From positions 275-5,353 of the forward strand of contig DBQN01000024.1 of the NCBI GenBank assembly GCA_002305255.1: a DNA stretch of 5,079 nt, read 5' to 3'. Below the pieces are notes generated by a model. It was not told the origin of the DNA. It did no database searches and saw only the letters and a program-made list of their open reading frames with translations. A program made the position numbers and the translations under genes. The DNA comes from Firmicutes bacterium UBA1393. Its GTDB lineage: Bacteria; Bacillota; DTU025. This document shows positions 1-5,079 of the stretch, one piece after another (the first letter of the stretch is position 1; each line of letters opens with the position of its first letter).

Positions 1-15
1 TGCCATCTCCTCGAA

Positions 16-60
16 TCTGCAAGTTTTGTTGCGCATGCAGGAATTCCGCAAGTTTCATTG
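16..60. repeat. Imperfect direct repeat in the operon leader
   Basis: Two copies of a 16-base unit lie at 16-31 and 45-60, 29 bases apart start to start. Thirteen of 16 positions match, and both share the core GCAAGTTT followed by TTG (19-31 and 48-60). They lie just upstream of the regulator gene, in a stretch that I read as non-coding. Repeated short sequences in front of an autoregulated gene can be regulator half-sites, but no known RpiR-family operator is recognised here. The 8-base palindrome GGAATTCC (40-47) sits between the copies. I see no convincing sigma-70 promoter in 1-107: the best pairing, TTGCGC at 29-34 with TTTCAT at 53-58, is weak. The repeat itself is certain as a sequence fact; a function is inference. 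Confidence 0.35.
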
Positions 61-62
61 AA

Positions 63-79
63 TTCATGCCTTACATGAA
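63..79. promoter_or_regulatory. Candidate operator: dyad TTCATG-N5-CATGAA
   Basis: Two perfect 6-base inverted arms, TTCATG at 63-68 and CATGAA at 74-79, flank a 5-base spacer, giving a 17-base dyad centred near position 71. Its size and symmetry suit a dimeric helix-turn-helix protein. It lies 29 bases upstream of the preferred start of the RpiR-type regulator, where an autoregulatory site is often found. The dyad overlaps the alternative ATG codons at 66 and 75, which are in frame with the regulator. If either of those were the true start, the dyad would be coding sequence and its symmetry probably accidental. No experimental match is known to me. Confidence 0.3.
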
Positions 80-89
80 CCCCAGTCGT

Positions 90-103
90 AGGAGGCGTCC
101 TCC
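90..103 (+). promoter_or_regulatory. Shine-Dalgarno of the regulator, within a small hairpin
   Basis: AGGAGG at 90-95 is a full consensus Shine-Dalgarno sequence, 12 bases before the ATG at 108. No comparable site precedes the in-frame ATGs at 66 or 75, so this decides the start. GGAGG (91-95) is followed after three bases (CGT) by its exact complement CCTCC (99-103), so the mRNA can fold into a 5-base-pair GC-rich stem that covers the ribosome binding site. Such a fold would lower translation of the regulator. The 12-base spacing is longer than ideal, and a folded stem would bring the site no closer in a helpful way. Whether it forms in the cell is unknown. Confidence 0.5.
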
Positions 104-107
104 CGGC

Positions 108-962
108 ATGAGTGACGTGGCCGCAGCTACTGACCGCATCCATCAGCAATACGAGTCGATGAGCCGAGGGCAGCAGCGACTTGCCGATTTCGTGCTGCAG
201 AACGCGGCTGAAGCGGCAATGATGAGCTGCGGTGAGCTTGCCGCTGCCATGCACATGAGCGAGTCGAGTGTTGTCAGGTTCGCGCAGCTCCTGGGGTATG
301 AAGGTTTCCCTGATCTTCGTCAGCAGCTCCGGTCAGAGCTGCTCAGTCAGTTCCGTTCATCCGACAGGGTGGCCGCCATGGTCCACTCGCGACCTGCCGA
401 AACAGGCCCGCTCACTACCATCGTCACCGAAACCACCCATCATCTGCAGTTGCTGATGTCTAATGTGAGCGAAGCTCAGATCGCTGCCGTGGTTGACAAG
501 ATCCTGCGGGCAAACAGGATCATCCTCTATGGTGAGGGCGCCCCGGGCTGTCTCACCGCGCTGGGCGAGTTCTGGCTGGGCCGCCTGGGCTGCAATGTAG
601 TGCGTGTAAACCAAACCGGTCGCCGCTTGTTTGACCGGATCTTTCAGGCTGGCTCCGGCGATCTTGCAGTAGTGTTCGCCTTTCGCCGCGTAAACCGCGA
701 GGCCATGGCAGTGCTCGAGCACCTCAAGGCTGAAGGCGGCGAAACCGTGCTCATCACCGATCTGCCCAACTCCCGCATGCATCCTCTGGCCGACCAGGCT
801 CTGCTGGTCCAGCGCGGGCCGATGGAGGCCTTCAGGCCCCTCGGAGCAGCTCTCGCCGTCATGGACGCACTCATCCTCGGGGTGATGCTCGCCAAGGGCG
901 ACGACGCCGTCGATCAGCTGGGCCGTTTGGACGCGTTGCGTCAGCGCTATGACTGGCTGTAA
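108..962 (+). CDS. RpiR/MurR-family transcriptional regulator (HTH + SIS domain)
   Basis: This is a predicted cytoplasmic DNA-binding regulator of 284 residues from the ATG at 108, the usual length for the family. The N-terminal HTH_6-type domain spans about residues 5-78. It contains the family pattern GELAAAMHMSESSVVRFAQLLGYEGF (in the frame of the 108 start, about 42-67), matching the RpiR signature of a serine/valine-rich recognition helix followed by RFxxxLGxxGF. The C-terminal SIS domain (about 125-255) begins with a GEGAPG loop and ends in an ITDLPNSRMHPLAD stretch. The usual SIS sugar-phosphate pocket motif SxSGxT is replaced by AFRRVNREAM (about 191-200), so the ligand may not be a simple phosphosugar. 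An ATG at 66 would give 298 residues, but the extra 14 are Arg/Pro-rich, lack a ribosome binding site and fall in the repeat-rich leader. The stop is 32 bases before the binding-protein gene, so it probably regulates that transport operon and itself. Family assignment is firm; ligand and sign of regulation are unknown. Confidence 0.9.
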   Translation: MSDVAAATDRIHQQYESMSRGQQRLADFVLQNAAEAAMMSCGELAAAMHMSESSVVRFAQLLGYEGFPDLRQQLRSELLSQFRSSDRVAAMVHSRPAETGPLTTIVTETTHHLQLLMSNVSEAQIAAVVDKILRANRIILYGEGAPGCLTALGEFWLGRLGCNVVRVNQTGRRLFDRIFQAGSGDLAVVFAFRRVNREAMAVLEHLKAEGGETVLITDLPNSRMHPLADQALLVQRGPMEAFRPLGAALAVMDALILGVMLAKGDDAVDQLGRLDALRQRYDWL

Positions 963-994
963 CCAAACACACAGGTACAATAGGAGGGAGTCAG

Positions 995-2215
995 ATGAAA
1001 ACACGGATGATCAGGTCTCTAGCCTCCATCATGCTGCTAGCGCTTCTGGCAGTATGCGTTGGGGCGCCCCAGGCTGCGTTGGCCGCCGCACTGCCGGCCG
1101 AAGTCGATGCCTGGGCGAAGCAGGCCCAGGTAGGGCCTTATCAGCCATCCAAGGTAGACTGGAACCAGGTGTATGAGGCCGCCAAGAAGGAAGGCAAGGT
1201 CGTCATCTACACCAGCTCGTCGCGGACCATCAGCCTCAAGGAAGAGTTCGAGTCCCTCTATCCCGGCGTCACGCTCGAGGTATACGAGCTCGGCTCCACC
1301 GGCGCCATTGAGAAGGTCGAGCGCGAGCAGCTCGCAGGCGTGTATAACGCTGACGTTCTCCACGCCTCCGGCTACGCCTCTCAGCTTTACCTGCTCGCCA
1401 ACAAGAACATGATCTTCCCGTTCTATCCGCCTGAACTGTCGTCCGTAGTTCCGAAGGAGTTCAGAGAGCCCCTGGTTGCCCAGAGGTACGAGTCTCGAGC
1501 CATCTTCTACAACTCGAAGGTCTACCCGAAATGCCCCATCAATAGCTGGTGGGATCTGACCAAGCCCGAGTGGAAAAACAAGATCGCCATCGTTGACCCT
1601 GTAACCGATGCGTCGAGTCTTGACCTGATAACCACCATCGTGCTCAACGCCGACAGCCTGGCCGCTGACTATCAGAAGGTGTTCGGCAAGCCCATCAAGC
1701 TCACCACGCCCAACGCAGGTTATGAGCTGCTCAAGGGCATCCTGGCCAACAATCCGAAGATCTACGCGCGCCATACCGACCTCATCAAGTTCGTCGGCGA
1801 CCCGACCAGCACCAATCCGCCGATAGGCATTTCGATCCCCTTCTCCAGCTTGAGCTATGCTGAAGACCCTGCCAGAGGCGGCTTGAAGCTCCTCGCGGCC
1901 ACCGACATTTCGCCGGCCATCGGCCTGCTCTACCCCAGCCTCATGAACATCACCTACAAGGCGCCGCACCCGAACGCAGCCAAGCTGCTGATCAAGTATC
2001 TGTTCGGCACTCCCAAGGGTGAACTCGGCATGAGGCCGTTCTTCGTGGTCGGCAACTGGGCCGCCCGCACTGACATGGTGGAGGAACCGGTTCACGAGTA
2101 CCTTCCCGACCTTAAGCTACCGCTCAACAGTCTGAAGTTCTGGCTCATGGATCCCGTGGGAATCTGGGAGACATCAGCAGAGGTCCAGGACTGGTGGATG
2201 ATTAACGTCCAGTAG
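995..2215 (+). CDS. ABC transporter substrate-binding protein, Fe3+/organophosphate-type family
   Basis: This is the 406-residue extracytoplasmic solute receptor of the importer. The start is set by AGGAGG at 982-987, seven bases before the ATG. Residues 1-30 form a signal peptide: basic KTRMIR, a hydrophobic core at 9-23, then QAALA with likely type I cleavage after Ala30 or Ala31. Cys21 is not in a lipobox (preceded by LAV), so it is not an evident lipoprotein. Family hallmarks are WNQVYEAAKKEGKVVIYTS (56-74), the E(K/R)EQLAG..NADV region (110-121), WWDLTKPEWKNKIAIVDP (185-202) and APHPNAAKLLIKYL (323-336), as in SBP_bac_8/FbpA-AfuA-like proteins. No adjacent Tyr-Tyr pair occurs anywhere; iron-binding members normally use such a pair, so iron is doubtful. 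The C-terminal tail is tryptophan-rich (W383, W391, W400, W401). It follows the regulator by 32 bases and precedes permease and ATPase genes. Substrate is unassigned: hexose phosphate, phosphonate, polyamine-like or other small solutes all remain possible. Confidence 0.9.
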   Translation: MKTRMIRSLASIMLLALLAVCVGAPQAALAAALPAEVDAWAKQAQVGPYQPSKVDWNQVYEAAKKEGKVVIYTSSSRTISLKEEFESLYPGVTLEVYELGSTGAIEKVEREQLAGVYNADVLHASGYASQLYLLANKNMIFPFYPPELSSVVPKEFREPLVAQRYESRAIFYNSKVYPKCPINSWWDLTKPEWKNKIAIVDPVTDASSLDLITTIVLNADSLAADYQKVFGKPIKLTTPNAGYELLKGILANNPKIYARHTDLIKFVGDPTSTNPPIGISIPFSSLSYAEDPARGGLKLLAATDISPAIGLLYPSLMNITYKAPHPNAAKLLIKYLFGTPKGELGMRPFFVVGNWAARTDMVEEPVHEYLPDLKLPLNSLKFWLMDPVGIWETSAEVQDWWMINVQ

Positions 2216-2235
2216 GCAACTGACAATGTAACGTC

Positions 2236-2269
2236 GCGGCAGCGCCGACGGCAACGCCGGCGTTGCCGC
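2236..2269 (+). promoter_or_regulatory. Intercistronic palindrome with competing hairpin arm
   Basis: Between the binding-protein stop and the permease start lies a perfect 20-base palindrome at 2249-2268 (arms CGGCAACGCC and GGCGTTGCCG). In RNA it can form a stem of about 8 pairs with a CCGG loop. An upstream near-copy of the left arm, GCGGCAGCGCC at 2236-2246, can pair with GGCGTTGCCGC at 2259-2269 over 11 positions with one G-U wobble, so two mutually exclusive hairpins are possible. No U-run follows (the next bases are TCCCTAGCG), so this is not a typical intrinsic terminator. In transport operons, stem-loops after the binding-protein gene often protect the upstream message or reduce downstream expression, giving excess binding protein. 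That role is inferred here. A protein-binding site with three half-sites is an alternative. Confidence 0.55.
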
Positions 2270-2299
2270 TCCCTAGCGCGAACACTCGATACTCAGCTC

Positions 2300-2304
2300 G
2301 GAGG
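2300..2304 (+). promoter_or_regulatory. Ribosome binding site that decides the permease start
   Basis: GGAGG at 2300-2304 lies 8 bases before the ATG at 2313, but only 2 bases before the ATG at 2307 and 17 before the ATG at 2322. Only 2313 has workable spacing, so the permease is taken to start there and lose two residues relative to the longest open frame. Confidence 0.7.
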
Positions 2305-2312
2305 CGATGTGG

Positions 2313-4121
2313 ATGAGCAGCATGCAGGTGCGCCTGCGAAAGGCCGGGAACCGCTGGCGCAAGCCAGAGACTATCCTGGCCGCTCTGTTCCTGGTGTTCC
2401 TGGTGTACCTGGTGGTGGTGCCACTGATCTCTCTTACCCAGACCACGCTGGTGTGGGGCACGGGTGATACGAGGATCAGGGGCGAAAACGTGGAAGTCGG
2501 AAAGTTCACTCTGTATCACTGGAAGAGGATGCTAAGCGGCGATTTCGCCCAGGCGGTGTTCTTGAAGCCTTTGTTCAACACGCTTGTTGTTACGGCGGGC
2601 ACCGTTGCCATCTTGCTGGTGGTAGGCAGCGTCCTCGCGTACCTGGTGGTGCGCACCGACATACGCTGGGCCAAACTCATTTCCAGCCTTGCGGTGGTGC
2701 CTTACATCCTCCCTTCATGGGTGCTGTCACTGTCATGGCTGCAGATCTTCCAGAACAGCACAGTCGCCATGCCTGAGGGCCTGCTATCATACTATGCGGG
2801 CATCAACGCCCCTGAGTGGCTGGTATACGGGCCACTGCCCATCATGATCACCATGGGCCTGCACTACTACCCCTTCGCCTACCTCTTGATACAGGGCGCA
2901 CTCACAAGCATCGATTCGCAGTTGGAGGAGTCGGCCGAGATCCTGGGAGCCAGCAGGAGCTTCATCATGCGGCGCATCACGATGCCCATCATCAAGCCGG
3001 CGCTGTTCTCCGCCGCGCTGTTAGGCATCGCCCGCAGCATGGGCACCTTCGGCACGCCGGCCATCCTGGGATTGCCTGCACGCTACTACACCTTGTCGAC
3101 GCAGATTTACTCACTCATACGCACTCAGCGCCAGGGGCAGGGTTACATCCTCGCCATCGTGTTGCTGGCGATATCGTCAATCGGTCTTTACATGAACCAG
3201 CGCATCGTGGCTGCCCGCCGCAGCTACGCGACGATTGGGGGCAAGGGCGTCAAGTCACGCAAGGTTACCTTGGGCAAGTGGAACACCCCCATCGCCGTCG
3301 TGACGATCCTGTTCCTGCTGGCAGTTGCCGTGTTCCCGCTGGTGTTCCTAACGTGGAGCAGCCTGACGCTGAACGCCGGCGACTACAGCATAAGCAATCT
3401 TTCGCTCCATTACTGGATCGGCGCCAGCAACCCGCGCTTTGCCGCGGGCGAACCCGGAATTCTGCGCAATGAAGCCGTGATGGGCGCGGTGTGGAACAGC
3501 CTGAAGCTGTCGCTCTTAGGTGGTCTGATATGTGCACTGGCCGGCATGCTCATCGGATACGTGGTGGCGCGTGCGCGCAAAGCCCTCACCAGCCGCCTTC
3601 TTGAGCAGGTGTCGTTCGTGCCGATGCTTGTGCCGAGTATCGTGTTCGGTGCCCTCTACCTCACCCTCTTCGCGGTGCGCCGCGGGCCCGTGCCTGCGCT
3701 CTATGGAACCTTCGCCCTGCTGGTGCTGGTCACCGTGGCAAAACAGCTGCCCTACACGGTGAGATCGGGCGTGTCGTCGATGTTGCAGGTGTCGCAGGAG
3801 CTGGAGGAGGCGGCGGTGATACTCGGCGCCTCGTGGTGGTCGCGGCTGCGCAAGATCATGCTGCCCCTCACCAAGAGCGGTTTCGTGGCAGGCGCCCTGA
3901 TAGTGCTGATAACGAGTATGCGGGAGCTCAGTCTCTATATCCTGCTTGTCACGCCTGCGAACCGTGTGCTCACAACTCAAACCTACCGCTTCATTGAGGT
4001 AGGCTACACGCAGTTCAGCAACGCGATGACTGTGTTGCTGACGTTGCTCGTGGTCGTCCTGACGTTCCTCATTAACAAATGGCAGAAGACTGATCTAGGC
4101 GCCGGCCTGGGAGGTAAGTGA
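2313..4121 (+). CDS. ABC transporter permease, fused two-domain FbpB/AfuB type
   Basis: This inner-membrane protein of 602 residues forms the whole translocation channel of the importer. It consists of two tandem BPD_transp_1 (MetI-like) domains in one chain, as in FbpB-type permeases, so no second permease gene is needed. By hydrophobicity there are about 12 membrane helices, near residues 21-43, 89-112, 122-146, 171-195, 228-253 and 279-300 in the first half, and 324-348, 396-419, 430-454, 462-483, 521-546 and 567-587 in the second. Each half carries the cytoplasmic EAA loop that docks on the ATPase: ESAEILGAS at 206-214 with MP at 224-225, and EAAVILGAS at 499-507 with LP at 517-518. A basic linker (about 300-322) joins the halves. 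The MRELSLYILL stretch (536-545) corresponds to the conserved M(K/R)EL segment of this family. It ends 2 bases before the ATPase gene, which implies translational coupling. The substrate cannot be read from the permease. Confidence 0.93.
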   Translation: MSSMQVRLRKAGNRWRKPETILAALFLVFLVYLVVVPLISLTQTTLVWGTGDTRIRGENVEVGKFTLYHWKRMLSGDFAQAVFLKPLFNTLVVTAGTVAILLVVGSVLAYLVVRTDIRWAKLISSLAVVPYILPSWVLSLSWLQIFQNSTVAMPEGLLSYYAGINAPEWLVYGPLPIMITMGLHYYPFAYLLIQGALTSIDSQLEESAEILGASRSFIMRRITMPIIKPALFSAALLGIARSMGTFGTPAILGLPARYYTLSTQIYSLIRTQRQGQGYILAIVLLAISSIGLYMNQRIVAARRSYATIGGKGVKSRKVTLGKWNTPIAVVTILFLLAVAVFPLVFLTWSSLTLNAGDYSISNLSLHYWIGASNPRFAAGEPGILRNEAVMGAVWNSLKLSLLGGLICALAGMLIGYVVARARKALTSRLLEQVSFVPMLVPSIVFGALYLTLFAVRRGPVPALYGTFALLVLVTVAKQLPYTVRSGVSSMLQVSQELEEAAVILGASWWSRLRKIMLPLTKSGFVAGALIVLITSMRELSLYILLVTPANRVLTTQTYRFIEVGYTQFSNAMTVLLTLLVVVLTFLINKWQKTDLGAGLGGK

Positions 4122-4123
4122 GT

Positions 4124-5079
4124 ATGGAAGCTGTAAGACTGGTAGGCATATCGAAGGGCTGGTCGGGCGTCAAGGCTGTCGACAGACTCACCCTCGACAT
4201 CGGCAAGGGCGATTTCGTGACTCTACTGGGCCCATCGGGCTGCGGGAAGACCACCACCCTGAGGATGATAGCTGGCCTTGAGGACCCCGATGACGGCGAT
4301 ATCTACATCCACGGCAAGCTGGTATTCTCCGCATCTCAGGGCATCAACGTGCCCCCTGCCCAGAGGGGCCTGGGGATGATCTTTCAGTCGTATGCGCTGT
4401 GGCCTCACATGACTGTGTTTGACAACGTCGCGTTCGGTCTGGCCCAGCAGAAGGTGCCGCGCGATGAGATCAAGCGCAGGGTGATGAAGGCCCTTGAGGA
4501 CGTGGACCTCGCCGCTCTGGGCGGCCGCTACCCGTCGGAGCTCTCAGGCGGGCAGCAGCAGCGCGTCGCCGTGGCGAGGATGGTTGTCGTCAGCCCCGAG
4601 CTGCTCCTCATGGACGAGCCGCTCTCGAACCTCGACACCCGTCTGCGCATGCAGATGCGGGCATCGCTCAAGCGCATGCACCAGGAGATGAACAGCACTG
4701 TGGTGTATGTCACCCATGACCAGGAAGAGGCCCTCACGATGTCAACGGCGATCGCCGTGATGGACAAGGGCAAGCTGGAGCAGTATTCGGCTCCTGAAGA
4801 GGTCTACGAGCGCCCTGCCACCAAGTTCGTGGCGGAGTTCACGGGCAACCCGCAAACCAACTTCATCGAGGCCCTGGTGGCGAAGGGTTCACAGGGCGCT
4901 GCCGCAGCAGCCGGCGCAACAAACGCGGCCGCCGGTCTCGCGGTGGAGGATCATATCATCGGCTTCGTGCAAGGGAACCCAGGCAGTCTCCCTGATAAAG
5001 TGTGCCTGGCGTTCAGGCCTGAGGCCATGGCGATCTGCGCCGAGGACGGCGCGTGCAGGCTGCCAGCAGTGGTCTACGC
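4124..5079 (+). CDS. ABC transporter ATP-binding protein (FbpC/MalK/PotA-like), 3' end beyond window
   Basis: This is the cytoplasmic ATPase that powers the importer. The ATG at 4124 follows GGAGG (4110-4114) by 9 bases and the permease stop by 2; the frame stays open for 318 codons to the window edge. All catalytic elements are present: aromatic A-loop Trp13, Walker A GPSGCGKTT (36-44), Q-loop Gln88 in IFQSYALWPHMTVFDNV, signature LSGGQQQR (140-147), Walker B LLLMDEP (160-166), D-loop SNLD (168-171) and switch His198 in VTHDQEEA. The segment after the switch reads TMSTAIAVMDKGKLEQ (205-220), where most relatives have a D-R pair in place of T-A. From about residue 235 it continues into the OB/TOBE-type regulatory domain, with FRPEAM at 297-302 typical of that domain. 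An Ala/Gly-rich stretch (258-271) interrupts it. Relatives are about 350-370 residues, so roughly 30-50 residues should be missing. The class is certain; the substrate comes only from the partner genes and is unknown. Confidence 0.95.
   Translation, partial: MEAVRLVGISKGWSGVKAVDRLTLDIGKGDFVTLLGPSGCGKTTTLRMIAGLEDPDDGDIYIHGKLVFSASQGINVPPAQRGLGMIFQSYALWPHMTVFDNVAFGLAQQKVPRDEIKRRVMKALEDVDLAALGGRYPSELSGGQQQRVAVARMVVVSPELLLMDEPLSNLDTRLRMQMRASLKRMHQEMNSTVVYVTHDQEEALTMSTAIAVMDKGKLEQYSAPEEVYERPATKFVAEFTGNPQTNFIEALVAKGSQGAAAAAGATNAAAGLAVEDHIIGFVQGNPGSLPDKVCLAFRPEAMAICAEDGACRLPAVVY

Noticed and set aside
66..107. Upstream starts for the regulator at ATG 66 or 75
   Set aside because: Neither has a ribosome binding site, the added residues are Arg/Pro-rich and unlike RpiR N termini, and the stretch contains the dyad and the Shine-Dalgarno of the start at 108.
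976..981. TACAAT resembling a -10 box just before the binding-protein gene
   Set aside because: Transcription from it would begin about 7 bases before the ATG at 995 and leave out the ribosome binding site at 982-987. The -35 region at suitable spacing is also poor. Co-transcription with the regulator explains the gene better.
357..1004. Minus-strand open frame of 215 codons opposite the regulator
   Set aside because: Antisense to the well-supported RpiR-type gene, no ribosome binding site noticed, and no recognisable protein features.
1049..1060. Cys21 of the binding protein as a lipoprotein cysteine
   Set aside because: The preceding residues are LAV, with Val rather than Gly, Ala or Ser directly before Cys, and a good AxA type I site follows nine residues later.
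1037..2095. Minus-strand open frame of 352 codons opposite the binding-protein gene
   Set aside because: It lies wholly antisense to a clearly recognisable binding protein. Its translation is Arg/Gly/Val/Glu-rich with no recognisable domain, and its openness is explained by the GC-rich third-position pattern of the real gene.
2249..2280. Intrinsic terminator between binding-protein and permease genes
   Set aside because: The palindrome is strong but is followed by TCCCTAGCG and not by a run of T, and the downstream genes complete the same transporter. Kept instead as an intercistronic structure.
2816..3472. Plus-strand open frame of 218 codons inside the permease gene
   Set aside because: Out-of-frame His/Arg/Pro-rich translation lying entirely within a permease with intact EAA motifs and membrane helices.
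3516..3980. Minus-strand open frame of 154 codons opposite the second permease domain
   Set aside because: Composition (His/Arg/Gln-rich) is that of an antisense shadow, and no domain is recognisable.

Overview
The window holds one compact plus-strand operon for an ABC importer of the ferric-iron/organophosphate type (FbpABC/AfuABC/PhnSTU-like), led by an RpiR-family transcriptional regulator. The order is: regulator (108-962), periplasmic or extracellular substrate-binding protein (995-2215), a single permease polypeptide made of two fused permease domains (2313-4121), and the ATPase (4124 to the window edge, incomplete). I see no RNA gene, mobile element, CRISPR array or intrinsic terminator. 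The minus strand shows long open frames, but none looks like a real gene.

Organism: a bacterium with moderately high GC (about 55-60 % by eye), strong AGGAGG-type ribosome binding sites, and mixed AGG and CGC arginine codons. That combination fits a GC-rich Bacillota-like lineage or Synergistota better than an enteric bacterium, but the window cannot settle it. The binding protein has an ordinary type I signal peptide with no lipobox. This leans toward a cell with an outer membrane, since monoderm bacteria usually anchor such proteins as lipoproteins. It is inference only.

Layout: 1-107 is a short leader containing a direct repeat, a dyad, and a small hairpin over the Shine-Dalgarno sequence of the regulator. 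The regulator-to-binding-protein gap is 32 bases and the permease-to-ATPase gap is 2 bases, so co-transcription is likely. The one larger gap, 97 bases between binding protein and permease, contains a perfect 20-base palindrome plus an upstream copy of its left arm. These can form two mutually exclusive RNA hairpins.

How the parts work together: the binding protein captures a solute outside the inner membrane, the 12-helix permease moves it, and the ATPase drives transport. The RpiR-type protein probably senses the imported solute or a metabolite made from it, and controls the operon including itself. The substrate is unknown. The binding protein lacks the adjacent tyrosine pair typical of iron-binding relatives, which together with an SIS-domain regulator argues against iron and for a small organic, possibly phosphorylated, solute. 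Nothing here is clearly a new system; the uncertain substrate and the intercistronic structure are the points most worth checking.
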